Of a DNA stretch of 64,000 nt, positions 1 to 7,521 are shown one piece after another. How positions within the stretch are numbered: position 1 is the stretch's first letter; every line of letters begins with the position of its first letter. The DNA lies in NCBI GenBank assembly GCA_017512705.1, contig JAFWEX010000084.1, positions 62,001 through 126,000 on the forward strand, in the 5' to 3' direction. Position numbers and translations under genes: made by a program. This stretch comes from Paenibacillus sp. (GTDB taxonomy: Bacteria > Bacillota > Bacilli > Paenibacillales > Paenibacillaceae). The notes beneath the pieces were generated by a model. That model did no database searches. It was given only the letters and a program-made list of their open reading frames with translations, and was not told the DNA's origin.

Positions 1-518
1 ACAGCAAACGCAGTCTGCAAGTGAAACAGGATCAGCGCTGGATCAGCTATACGGACCCTGCAGCACCGCCTACCGGGCAAAGTGATGCCTCGAAGGATGC
101 GCTGTCTGCGGTTGATTTTGTTAACCAGCATGGTGGCTGGAAAGGGCGCTCGCGCATGATGCTGAGGTCGGCTGACAATAAAACACAGCTGCAATTCCAG
201 CAGTATTATGGCAGTTTTCCAATCATGGATTCGATGCAGTTCCGCTTCGGCAGGATCAACGTGGGGATGCAGCAGGAGACGGTATCAAGTTATGAGCGAT
301 CCTTGCAATATCTGAACGAGGGTGCAGAGAGCAAGAGATCAATCAAGTTACCTGGCGGAGATCAGTTGAAAAGTTTGATCCGAAAAGTAGCTGGTGAAAA
401 CCGTAAAGTCGTGGACGTATACCCGGCATATCGTACATCAGCACTGGAGGATGGGCTTCGGTTGATCCCGGTCTGGGTGATCCGATTCGGTAATGGTGAA
501 GAAACAACGGTGTCATAG
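1..518 (+). CDS. walH: WalH (YycH), C-terminal part
   Basis: The frame is open from the window edge (first full codon at position 3) to the TAG at 516-518, so this is the 3' part of a longer gene whose start is outside the window. The family is a membrane-anchored extracytoplasmic protein that, together with WalI, modulates the cell-wall sensor kinase WalK. The visible part has the mixed beta/alpha character of the YycH C-terminal domain and ends in a V-W-V-I-R-F strand. Assignment rests mainly on position: walI, walJ and the HtrA gene follow in canonical order. walK and walR are expected just upstream. Confidence 0.85.
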   Translation, partial: SKRSLQVKQDQRWISYTDPAAPPTGQSDASKDALSAVDFVNQHGGWKGRSRMMLRSADNKTQLQFQQYYGSFPIMDSMQFRFGRINVGMQQETVSSYERSLQYLNEGAESKRSIKLPGGDQLKSLIRKVAGENRKVVDVYPAYRTSALEDGLRLIPVWVIRFGNGEETTVS

Positions 519-638
519 TTGTGTGGAGAAGGCGAAAAGATGAAATGCGCAGCTCTAGTTATAAGCTGAATTAGAAGATATAAATGCCTGGTCAAGCCAG
601 ACGAAGCAGATCATCACACGGACGAGGAGGTGAACGTT

Positions 639-1382
639 CTGGATTGGGGACGGGCCAAAAATGTATTAATTTATGCTTTCCTGCTGCTTAATCTGGTGCT
701 CGGTTATCAGATCTGGATGGATGTGCGGGAGACAGCCGGAGCCAATCTGGATTTCACCTCGCTCGCAGACAATACACAGCAGGCGATGGAAGAGAAGGGC
801 ATTCAGGTGCTGGCACCCATTCCGAATGAGACGCCGAAATTACCGAAGTTATCTTACGAGTTCATCGAAGAGAACAAGTCAGGTATTCAGGTAGAGCTGG
901 AAGAACCTGTAGACAGCAAGCTGATATTCTCACCAAGTGAGCTGGTGGACGCGCTGCAGGCGGAGATTCCGCAAATCGGCACGTACCGACTGGATCAGCT
1001 GATGGCGAAGGATGGGGCTTTTGTGCTCCACCCGCTGGTGGACGGCAAATGGCCACTCTTTAACGTGAGTCTGGAGCTGTTCTACAGCGATCAGAAAATC
1101 ACGGGTTATCATCAGACTCCTGTGCGGATTACAACCGCCGAGGAGAGTGATCAGCAGGTGCTTCCGGCGCCCAAAGCGCTGGGTACGCTGATCGAAAACT
1201 TTTTGCCGAACGATTCAATTGTGAAAGATATTCAGCTGGGCTACTACGGCCAGTTGTTCAATTCAGATATACAAGTAGCGATGCCGGCATGGCGATTCGT
1301 GCTGGAAAGTGGCGAAGTGTTGTACGTGCAGGGCATCAGCGGGGATGTATTCAGTCCCAAGTCAGACAAACCAGAGGAGTAA
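639..1382 (+). CDS. walI: WalI (YycI), probable CTG start
   Basis: WalI is a single-pass membrane protein that partners WalH to tune WalK. The protein reads (L/M)-D-W-G-R-A-K followed by a hydrophobic segment at about residues 9-24, then an extracytoplasmic domain; 247 residues. Family members characteristically begin M-D-W. The GTG at 630 lies inside the Shine-Dalgarno sequence itself (AGGAGGTGA at 625-633) and cannot be served by it, whereas CTG at 639 is 8 nt downstream of AGGAGG and gives exactly the family N-terminus. I therefore start at CTG 639. It follows walH by about 120 bp and precedes walJ by 6 bp, so all are probably one operon. Confidence 0.85.
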   Translation: MDWGRAKNVLIYAFLLLNLVLGYQIWMDVRETAGANLDFTSLADNTQQAMEEKGIQVLAPIPNETPKLPKLSYEFIEENKSGIQVELEEPVDSKLIFSPSELVDALQAEIPQIGTYRLDQLMAKDGAFVLHPLVDGKWPLFNVSLELFYSDQKITGYHQTPVRITTAEESDQQVLPAPKALGTLIENFLPNDSIVKDIQLGYYGQLFNSDIQVAMPAWRFVLESGEVLYVQGISGDVFSPKSDKPEE

Positions 1383-1388
1383 TGCGTT

Positions 1389-2195
1389 ATGGGGATATAT
1401 TTTACGGTGTTATCCAGTGGTTCGACAGGTAATGCCACGGTCATTCAGCATGGGGCAACCTCACTCATGATTGATGCGGGCCTCAGCGCAAAACGGCTGG
1501 AGGCATTGTTTCTGGAACGGGAGATTTCGGGGACGGAACTGAACGGAATTCTGGTGACACATGAACATTCAGATCATATTAAAGGACTAGGCGCGATATC
1601 TCGGAAATATAATTTACCGATCTATGCAAATACAAATACATGGGCGGCATTAGAAAAATCGGTTGGAGCGATTCCGGAGGAGAACCGTCGGATCTTTGAA
1701 ACGGGAGAAAAGCATGATTTCGGCTCGCTGCGCGTGGAGTCTTTCGGGATTTCACATGATGCGGCTGAACCGGTAGGTTACACGTTCGATGATGGAAGCG
1801 AGAAGCTGTCTGTGGCGACAGACCTCGGTTATATGAGCGACAAGGTTCGTGATGCCATCTCCGATTCAGATGTGCTCGTGCTTGAGGCGAATCATGATGT
1901 CGAATTGCTGCGTATGGGGCGATATCCGTGGAACACCAAGCGCCGGATTCTGAGCGATATCGGGCATCTGTCGAACGAGGCAGCCGGTGCGGCGCTTAGT
2001 GAACTGATGAACGGACGTATCAAGCGTACGTATCTGGCACATCTCAGTCGAGATCATAATATGATGGATTTGGCTAAAATGTCGGTGCGAGATGCGATGG
2101 AAAGCCGGGGCTGTTTTTATCGAGATCATGAATTCAAGCTCTGCGATACGTACTATGATCGGCCTACACCATGGGATAGGGTGGGTGAGCCATAA
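1389..2195 (+). CDS. walJ: WalJ (YycJ) metallo-beta-lactamase-fold exonuclease-like protein
   Basis: 268 residues, the usual length. The N-terminus S-S-G-S-T-G-N and the metal-binding H-E-H-S-D-H motif at about residues 59-64 mark the YycJ/WalJ branch of the metallo-beta-lactamase fold. Family members are implicated in DNA repair and in coordinating division with cell-wall synthesis. The ATG at 1389 is preceded by GAGGAG overlapping the walI stop region, which indicates translational coupling. Its 3' end overlaps by 32 bp the convergent small gene at 2164-2376. Confidence 0.93.
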   Translation: MGIYFTVLSSGSTGNATVIQHGATSLMIDAGLSAKRLEALFLEREISGTELNGILVTHEHSDHIKGLGAISRKYNLPIYANTNTWAALEKSVGAIPEENRRIFETGEKHDFGSLRVESFGISHDAAEPVGYTFDDGSEKLSVATDLGYMSDKVRDAISDSDVLVLEANHDVELLRMGRYPWNTKRRILSDIGHLSNEAAGAALSELMNGRIKRTYLAHLSRDHNMMDLAKMSVRDAMESRGCFYRDHEFKLCDTYYDRPTPWDRVGEP

Positions 2196-2376
2196 AGCTG
2201 TCTAGCTCGGCAGCCTTACGTTCTACTTCCTCGCGTGTCAGGACACCTTTATCAATAAGCAATTCTATGATTGTGCTGAGAGCCAGTGTGTTGCGGTAAT
2301 GTTCTTCTTTGAGATCGGCCAGTTTGGCCGCCATATGCACTTCGTCCATAGCTGTGAGTGTTTTTGTGCGTTCCAT
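2164..2376 (-). CDS. small conserved-type hypothetical protein
   Basis: 70 residues, mainly helical and charged, with no signal peptide or membrane segment. The ATG is preceded on the minus strand by a near-perfect Shine-Dalgarno (AAGGAGGATTCCACA then ATG), which is the main reason to accept it. It is convergent with walJ and overlaps its last 32 bp. The middle (about residues 35-60) reads like a helix-rich segment containing I-E-L-L-I-D-K-G-V-L-T-R-E-E-V. I do not recognise a family and assign no function. Confidence 0.7.
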   Translation of the reverse strand: MERTKTLTAMDEVHMAAKLADLKEEHYRNTLALSTIIELLIDKGVLTREEVERKAAELDSFMAHPPYPMV

Positions 2377-2958
2377 TGTGGAATCCTCCTTCTTTCTATG
2401 AAGCTTTGAATTGATCTTTTACTATTATTGTAGTCAGGCTGGATGGAAAACATTCCTCTTTTTGCCGCTAACATTATCTGGGCAGGATGTGTATGCTGAA
2501 ACGGTGGCTGTTTTTTCAGGTCATGGGATCAGAAAAGTTCTATGGATTTCAAAGAATAACGCTTAACGCATCTCATTTTGTGGTGATAGAGAGTATGGGC
2601 TTTTATATTTAGGTGCTCTATCATGAAAATTTACGTTTATTTACGTCATTATGCAACTTTTTGGGATCTAAAGTGTTTAGTATATAAGGAGCATTGTGAT
2701 GTGGCTGTTTTGCGTATGAAATGGAATCTCGCAGAATGTGAGAGTATGATTGATAGAGCACACGGTAATGGAGTGCCATTCCGTTAATTATAACGTTTGA
2801 TCCCGGCCTGGTTCCGGGAGGTAGCGATGTGCAGGACCATTTTGTGAAAATGCAAAAAAGCATGAGGATACAGGGGAGTTTACCGGGTGTCTTCCATGCA
2901 ATAAATTGGGGCGGCAGTCAGGGTCTTGATGCGTGACAACGAAGGGGAGAGGATCACG
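2377..2958. other. 582-bp intergenic region before the HtrA gene
   Basis: The left edge holds the promoter/leader of the minus-strand small gene. An 11-bp inverted repeat (GTGCTCTATCA at about 2613-2623 and TGATAGAGCAC at about 2751-2762) brackets an open frame at 2623-2787 (54 codons, three Cys, start preceded by a weak TTTAGGTG). I cannot say whether it is translated. A short hairpin TCCCGG/CCGGGA lies at 2801-2819. No RNA family was recognised. Confidence 0.4.
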
Positions 2959-4236
2959 ATGGGATTGTTTGGAGACGATTTTTATTCAACCAAGGTATCA
3001 AGACGCGCCGAACCTGAACAGAAAGGCAAACTTCAGATTATTCGTCCGGGTGGAGGGAGACGCGCACGTGATCGCTGGAGCAATCCGCGCAGATCACGCT
3101 CGGAATTCAGTTCGACTGTGAAGGTAGCAGTTATTAGTTCGGTCATCAGCTCTATTGTGACGGTTATGCTGTTTAGCTTCATCAGTCAGCCTTCAACCCA
3201 ATTGCCTCTTGCGAATGCTGCGGGTCAAGGCGGAGGCCCTACACAGACAGTTCAGGCGGCTGATCCGTATGACCGTATCATTAATGCAGCCGCAGAAGTA
3301 CGTCCTTCTGTGGTCAGCATCGTGAATCATAAAACAGGCAGCAGCTTGTCCATGGAAGATTCTGCGCTGGGTTCTGGGGTTATTTTCAAGAAGGAAGATG
3401 GCAAAGCTTACATTATGACGAATCATCACGTCGTGGAAGGTGCCAGTGATCTGGAGATTATGACGGTGGACGGGGAAACTCATAAAGCGAAGCTGGTGGG
3501 CAAGGATCGAGTGAGCGACATTGCAGTACTGTCCGCAGATGATAAAGGACTGGGTGCGGCAGCTGAGATTGGTGATTCGAGCAAGCTGCAACGCGGTCAG
3601 ACGGTGCTGGCGATCGGTAATCCACTCGGTCTCGGCGGAACGCTGACATCGGGGATTGTAAGTTACACAGATCGGATCTTGCCTGTATCTATTAACCAGG
3701 ATGGCGTGTACGACTGGGAGCAGAACGTTATTCAGACGGACGCAGCAATTAACGAGGGCAACAGCGGCGGAGCATTGGTTGATCTGGACGGAAAAGTGGT
3801 AGGTATCAATACGATGAAAATTTCGGATACCGGCGTTGAGGGCCTCGGCTTCGCGATTCCGATGAACGAAGTGATGAAAACGGTGGACTCACTGTTGCTT
3901 CACGGCAAAGTAACCCGTCCTTATCTAGGTGTATATACCGTTGACCTGAGTAATCCATATGCTCCACTGGACGATGAGCAGCGCAAAGACCTCAAACTGC
4001 CTTCTCATGTGGACAGTGGTGTGGTCGTGCTGGAAGCTTCCGGTCCAGCATCCGAGGCAGGCTTAAAGCTGAATGATGTCATTACGGAATTCGATGGGCA
4101 ACCTATTACGTCCACACTGGATCTGCGGAAATTCCTGTATGATAAGAAAAAGATCGGCGATACACTGGAAGTTTCGTTCTACCGGGACGGGAAAGCGGAG
4201 AAAGTGTCCGTAAAGCTGTCGGATAAACCGGAGTGA
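2959..4236 (+). CDS. HtrA/DegP-type membrane-anchored serine protease (YycK/HtrC-like)
   Basis: 425 residues. A basic cytoplasmic N-terminus (to about 53), one transmembrane helix at 54-76, a trypsin-like protease domain with triad His157 (T-N-H-H-V-V), Asp187 (S-D-I-A-V-L) and Ser269 (G-N-S-G-G), then a PDZ domain at about 318-412. Such proteases degrade or chaperone misfolded envelope proteins outside the membrane. Frame-compatible starts exist from 2926, but ATG 2959 has AGGGGAGAGG 7 nt upstream and gives the M-G-L-F start. The position after walJ matches yycK/htrC of the wal locus. A terminator follows at 4258-4290. Confidence 0.92.
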   Translation: MGLFGDDFYSTKVSRRAEPEQKGKLQIIRPGGGRRARDRWSNPRRSRSEFSSTVKVAVISSVISSIVTVMLFSFISQPSTQLPLANAAGQGGGPTQTVQAADPYDRIINAAAEVRPSVVSIVNHKTGSSLSMEDSALGSGVIFKKEDGKAYIMTNHHVVEGASDLEIMTVDGETHKAKLVGKDRVSDIAVLSADDKGLGAAAEIGDSSKLQRGQTVLAIGNPLGLGGTLTSGIVSYTDRILPVSINQDGVYDWEQNVIQTDAAINEGNSGGALVDLDGKVVGINTMKISDTGVEGLGFAIPMNEVMKTVDSLLLHGKVTRPYLGVYTVDLSNPYAPLDDEQRKDLKLPSHVDSGVVVLEASGPASEAGLKLNDVITEFDGQPITSTLDLRKFLYDKKKIGDTLEVSFYRDGKAEKVSVKLSDKPE

Positions 4237-4257
4237 GAATAGAACGTTCATGTCGAA

Positions 4258-4290
4258 GAAGAGTGATCAGAATTTCTGACCACTCTTTTT
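4258..4290 (+). terminator. Rho-independent terminator after the HtrA gene
   Basis: Stem AAGAGTG-TCAGAA paired with TTCTGA-CACTCTT (one internal mismatch) followed by a run of five T. Confidence 0.8.
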
Positions 4291-4491
4291 ATATTCATGT
4301 AGCTGGGATTGAATGGGAGGGTGTACGCTCTCTAAAATCCCATGGAGAGACTTGAAACCAAGGCACAGAACCAATTCGTTGTTTAATATGGTAAACTGAT
4401 GACGGTATGTATACATAGGTCGTTGATGAAAATAACAGCCTGTATATCGTGGGATCAGGCTGTCTAATCTGAACATGGAGGGATTCTTGAG

Positions 4492-5019
4492 ATGAATCTG
4501 TTGAAGAATAAGAAGAAGGTGCTGGGAGGAACAAGTCTGGTACTATCGTTGCTGATGTTATCTGCTTGTGGATCGGAGGGCACCCCAGCTTCATCTATAG
4601 ATACAACTGCAATACAGGACAAGATTGCCAAGTTAGAGAAAAAGCTGACTGAACAGGGAATCAAAAATGATGAGCAGGCGCAGAAAATTACTGAGCTGGA
4701 GAAGAAATTGAATGAACTGGGTACAGGCGGATTGGCTGGAGAAGGTGCGAATGTTCAGACACCAGTCACCGCAGGAAACAATGGGTCTGCTGGCAAAGGG
4801 GACGGAGTCCTGATTACGTTCGCCCAGTATGAGAAGCTGGAAGTTGGCATGTCTGTAGAAGAGGTCATCGAGATCCTCGGCGGTGAAGGTGAGGCACTGA
4901 GTGAAGCAGAGAACATGGTCGTGTATAACTACAAAGGTGCAGCGGGTAACGGCGGCAATGCGGTAATTGCTTTTCAAGGTGGGAAACTGCTCACGAAGGC
5001 ACAGTCTGGATTGGAGTAA
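4492..5019 (+). CDS. lipoprotein with coiled coil and SmpA/BLIP-like C-terminal domain
   Basis: 175 residues. A type II signal peptide ends in lipobox L-S-A-C with Cys26 as the lipidation site. Residues about 40-77 form a heptad coiled coil rich in K-L-E-K-K-L. A Gly/Asn-rich linker leads to a C-terminal domain (about 105-175) containing the phrase Y-E-K-L-E-V-G-M-S-V-E-E-V, typical of the SmpA/OmlA or DUF3862-type fold that in other proteins mediates envelope protein contacts. ATG 4492 has GGAGGGATT upstream. Function is unknown; it sits alone between two terminators. Confidence 0.8.
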   Translation: MNLLKNKKKVLGGTSLVLSLLMLSACGSEGTPASSIDTTAIQDKIAKLEKKLTEQGIKNDEQAQKITELEKKLNELGTGGLAGEGANVQTPVTAGNNGSAGKGDGVLITFAQYEKLEVGMSVEEVIEILGGEGEALSEAENMVVYNYKGAAGNGGNAVIAFQGGKLLTKAQSGLE

Positions 5020-5502
5020 GTCGTATACGAAACGGAGAGCAGGCACTGGCAAGATTTGAATGACAGGCACAAGCAAAGATATTCGTAAGGATATAAATAC
5101 AAGCATAAGTAAAGATAAGTACAATAGTAAAAGTAAACATGTAGGCGAAGGTATAAGTAAAGATATATATACAATGGTATAAGGCGAAGCAAAGCAAAGG
5201 GCATTCTTATGGAGGTACCTAATCGGTATCCTTTAGAAGGATGCTTTTTAATTTTTCTATTAGATGATAAGTGGCATGAAGAATGGGGATTCTAGTTGTG
5301 TTTATCAAGCAAGTGTGAACAGACAGAGGTAAAGTGGGATTAGATTGTATTTATGGTATGCGCTAGGGTGTTTTTACACTGAACCGTGATCTAGGGGTTT
5401 CTTTTCGGGAGCAGGTGTGATAGAACTGAGAAGTGGCTATCCTATAGGATATGCGGCTCGTGAATCGGGAACATAGCTGGTGACAGAAAGGATGCTTGAC
5501 GG
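5020..5502. repeat. 483-bp intergenic region with degenerate purine-rich repeats
   Basis: From about 5060 to 5170 the plus strand is a degenerate repeat built on AAGTAAAGATA. The 13-mer ATAAGTAAAGATA occurs exactly at 5105-5117 and 5153-5165, with looser copies at 5071-5082 and between. Minus-strand frames through it encode Leu-Tyr-rich low-complexity peptides without ribosome sites, so I do not call a gene. A terminator closes the region at 5226-5256; 5257-5502 shows nothing I recognise. Confidence 0.55.
5226..5256 (+). terminator. Rho-independent terminator
   Basis: ATCCTT-TAG-AAGGAT stem-loop followed by GCTTTTTAATTTTT. Confidence 0.7.
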
Positions 5503-5670
5503 ATGTACGTTGTATGCAAAGATCACGTAGACATTGCCATCGACATGTTTGTGGATGAATATGAGGACGCTCCAGATATTGTGGATCTGAAGGAGACGGA
5601 ATTTGCCGACTGGGACCCGCCTGCGAAATGCGCTGAGTGCGATCAGCACGCGGAATTTCTTGTCGTTTAG
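5503..5670 (+). CDS. CxxH/CxxC small protein (YyzF family)
   Basis: 55 residues. The N-terminus has C-K-D-H and the C-terminal third has C-A-E-C, the paired CxxH and CxxC motifs that name this family, with an acidic stretch between. Probably binds a metal such as zinc; biological role unknown. In Bacillus relatives yyzF lies between the HtrA-type gene and rlmH, exactly as here. ATG 5503 is preceded by GAAAGGATGCTTGACGG, a moderate ribosome site. Confidence 0.85.
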   Translation: MYVVCKDHVDIAIDMFVDEYEDAPDIVDLKETEFADWDPPAKCAECDQHAEFLVV

Positions 5671-6059
5671 CGTACTGTAGAGCAGGCCGCCGGGGAGCGC
5701 TATCCGATGCTGCTATGAGATGTTGTTGTGCATGGCTTAGCAACGGTAGTGCTTCTGGCGTTAGACTTGGTTCGATCCGGTATGAACATCACAGCAAGAA
5801 GCAGGAAGAGCGTGTTGAGCGCTCTTTTTGCATTTGTGGGGAATGACGGAACGTGTAATGTATGTAATGGGTCTACAAGGGATGTGAAGCAGGGCTTCTC
5901 ACGGCTTCTCACGAACCGTACATATTGAACGAAGGAATACAGAGCGTGCTGTGAAGATTTTGAAGTGAATGTGGTGCGGATGAATGAGGTGATGCGATAG
6001 AAGCATCTGGATGATAGATAGGTTGTGTGCAAGGACGACGATTCAGGAGGAATGATCAT
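5671..6059. other. 389-bp intergenic region before rlmH
   Basis: Contains the terminator at 5805-5829 and a short tandem repeat (CTCACGGCTT-CTCACG, about 5898-5915). Nothing else was recognised except the rlmH ribosome site at 6045-6050. Confidence 0.5.
5805..5829 (+). terminator. Rho-independent terminator
   Basis: AGAGCG (5807-5812), 7-nt loop, CGCTCT (5820-5825), then TTTT. Confidence 0.7.
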
Positions 6060-6539
6060 ATGTTGATTCAAATTATTGGCGTAGGCAAATTGAAGGAAAA
6101 ATATTTAACGCTGGGCATTCAGGAATATGCCAAGCGGCTCGCCCCGTACATCAAGTTTCAGATGATCGAGGTCGCAGACGAGAAAGCGCCCGATACCCTG
6201 AGCGATGCTGAGGTACGGGCGGTGAAGGAGCGCGAGGGTGAACGCATCCTCGCGCATGTGAAGAGCGAGGCGCACGTCGTCGCGCTCGCTTTGGATGGCC
6301 AGCTCTGGAGTTCCGAGGAGCTGGCTGTAGAGATCGACAAGCTCGGCACCTATGGGACGAGTCATGTCGTGTTTGTCATCGGAGGGAGCCATGGGCTCTC
6401 CGATGAGGTGCTGCGCCGCGCAAAGCAGCGCTTGAGCTTCGGGCGCATGACCTTGCCGCATCAGCTTATGCGGCTGGTGCTGGTGGAGCAGATTTATCGC
6501 GCGGTGAAGATAAATCGGGGTGAACCGTACCACAAGTAG
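6060..6539 (+). CDS. rlmH: RlmH, 23S rRNA pseudouridine-1915 N3-methyltransferase
   Basis: 159 residues, the standard length. A SPOUT-family enzyme that methylates pseudouridine 1915 in helix 69 of 23S rRNA using S-adenosylmethionine. Seen: N-terminal G-K-L-K-E-K-Y, the SAM-binding knot motif F-V-I-G-G-S-H-G-L and the invariant C-terminal G-E-P-Y-H-K. Start ATG 6060 has AGGAGG 9 nt upstream. Its last codons are the putative attachment site of the downstream island, the same site used by staphylococcal SCC elements in orfX. Confidence 0.96.
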   Translation: MLIQIIGVGKLKEKYLTLGIQEYAKRLAPYIKFQMIEVADEKAPDTLSDAEVRAVKEREGERILAHVKSEAHVVALALDGQLWSSEELAVEIDKLGTYGTSHVVFVIGGSHGLSDEVLRRAKQRLSFGRMTLPHQLMRLVLVEQIYRAVKINRGEPYHK

Positions 6540-6541
6540 GG
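6519..6541 (+). other. attachment-like site 0 (rlmH 3' end)
   Basis: The segment coding G-E-P-Y-H-K-stop, with core GAACCGTACCACAAGTA, followed by GGGCAAGTTTTTT. Copies of this core recur downstream as direct repeats near 14.41, 16.54, 17.90, 25.06 and 49.0 kb. It corresponds in position and reading frame to the SCC attachment site in staphylococcal rlmH. Confidence 0.75.
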
Positions 6542-6613
6542 CAAGTTTTTTAGGATTAAGGCACAGATAGCTACTGTAAAACATGCTAGAGCTATTATTG
6601 CTGAAAACAAATA

Positions 6614-6643
6614 GCCCCTACAGCGGTTTAACCGCGAAGGGGT
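6614..6643 (-). terminator. hairpin beside rlmH
   Basis: CCCCT...CGGTT-TA-ACCG...AGGGG stem-loop. On the minus strand it is followed by CTATTTGTTTTC, so it may have terminated the now truncated SDR gene. Confidence 0.45.
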
Positions 6644-6665
6644 TGATGAAAGTCTTTCCTGTAAG

Positions 6666-6790
6666 TTAAATAAAACCGCCATTGGCGCGAAGTGTTTGCC
6701 CCGTCACCCACTGTGATTCTTCGCTTGCAAGAAAGAGGATGACAGCTGCAATGTCTTCGGTTTCCCCGAAACGGCCGAATGCGTTCATCT
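6666..6790 (-). pseudogene. 3' fragment of an SDR oxidoreductase
   Basis: Reads about 41 residues of an SDR C-terminus: M-N-A-F-G-R-F-G-E, then A-S-E-E-S-Q-W-V-T-G-Q-T and N-G-G-F-I-stop. The Rossmann nucleotide-binding half and the catalytic Tyr/Lys are absent. It resembles the C-terminus of the intact SDR at 44332-45069 but is clearly diverged. Upstream of it the strand of homology flips (see 6800-6866). Confidence 0.75.
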
Positions 6791-6799
6791 TGGAAATCT

Positions 6800-6866
6800 C
6801 TTGTCAATAATGCAGGAATTGTCATTACCAAACCTACTGGCGATATTACGGAAGCGGATTTCTAGT
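6800..6866 (+). pseudogene. internal SDR fragment in opposite orientation
   Basis: The plus strand reads L-V-N-N-A-G-I-V-I-T-K-P-T-G-D-I-T-E-A-D-F-stop, the N-N-A-G segment of a short-chain dehydrogenase. It abuts the minus-strand C-terminal SDR fragment, so the two pieces form an inverted rearrangement junction rather than one gene. Confidence 0.65.
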
Positions 6867-6921
6867 CAAGGTTTCTTTGAAGATACAGTAAAATCGATAT
6901 ATCCTATCCTGAATTATTTAA

Positions 6922-6967
6922 TTGAAATATAAACAATTTATGGATAAAATGTTAGAGTGGACTCTAA
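6922..6967 (+). promoter_or_regulatory. promoter and dyad of the MerR gene
   Basis: TTGAAA (6922-6927), 17-bp spacer, TAAAAT (6945-6950). A perfect dyad TTAGAGT-GG-ACTCTAA at 6952-6967 covers the expected start point, a position suited to autorepression. Confidence 0.6.
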
Positions 6968-6985
6968 CTACAGGAGGACTTGGAT

Positions 6986-7363
6986 ATGTCTACAATTAAA
7001 GAAGTTTCGGAGCAAACTGGTATTTCGGCCTATACGCTTCGGTATTACGAGCGGGAAGGTATATTACCGTACGTGAAGCGCGATCAAAGCGGAAATAGGT
7101 TGTATGACGAAGAAAGTCTAGAATGGTTGAGTTTTACTATGGCCCTGCGGGCGACGGGCATGCCGCTGGCCCAGATCAAGCGATATGTGGATTTGTACCA
7201 AGAAGGCGAGAACACGCTTAAGTTACGAAAACAAATGATGCTCAAGCATAAGGAAAAGGTGGAGAGGGATCTCTCGGAAACCTTTAAATGTTTGGAGCGA
7301 ATCAATTACAAGTTGGCATTATACGATATGCAGGAAAAAAGATTGACTAAGATGCTGCCCTAG
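6986..7363 (+). CDS. MerR-family transcriptional regulator (AdhR/YyaN-like)
   Basis: 125 residues: winged helix-turn-helix with T-L-R-Y-Y-E-R-E-G at about residues 16-24 and a C-terminal coiled-coil dimerisation helix, but no cysteine cluster, so probably not a metal sensor. Start ATG 6986 has AGGAGG 8 nt upstream; TTG 6980 would be too close. It precedes, in the same orientation, an SDR gene whose promoter has the stretched 19-bp spacer that MerR proteins act on. Likely role: control of that oxidoreductase in response to an electrophile or aldehyde (inference by analogy with AdhR). Confidence 0.85.
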   Translation: MSTIKEVSEQTGISAYTLRYYEREGILPYVKRDQSGNRLYDEESLEWLSFTMALRATGMPLAQIKRYVDLYQEGENTLKLRKQMMLKHKEKVERDLSETFKCLERINYKLALYDMQEKRLTKMLP

Positions 7364-7397
7364 ATCGACCGTATGCAGCACTTCTCTCTATGTGATG

Positions 7398-7429
7398 CGC
7401 GCCTCCGGATGGAGGGCGTATTTTTTTTA
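7398..7429 (+). terminator. Rho-independent terminator after merR
   Basis: CGCCTCC-GGAT-GGAGGGCG hairpin followed by a run of eight T. Confidence 0.8.
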
Positions 7430-7440
7430 TTTTCTCTGGC

Positions 7441-7471
7441 TTGACTTAGAGTTAACTTAACTTGATAACCT
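7441..7471 (+). promoter_or_regulatory. MerR-type promoter of the SDR gene
   Basis: TTGACT (7441-7446) and TAACCT (7466-7471) are separated by 19 bp. The spacer holds the imperfect dyad TTAGAGTTAACTTAA, related to the TTAGAGT half-site in front of the merR gene. Confidence 0.6.
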
Positions 7472-7521
7472 TGAATCAAGCCAACGATGACTGGCTAAAA
7501 CCGGAGAAAGGGGAAATACAC

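Noticed and set aside
4974-5204. Leu/Tyr-rich minus-strand frames
   Set aside because: Produced by the AAGTAAAGATA-type repeat; low complexity, no start signal.
6105-6584. 159-codon minus-strand frame antisense to rlmH
   Set aside because: Shadow of the GC-rich rlmH coding strand; no ribosome site and no family resemblance.
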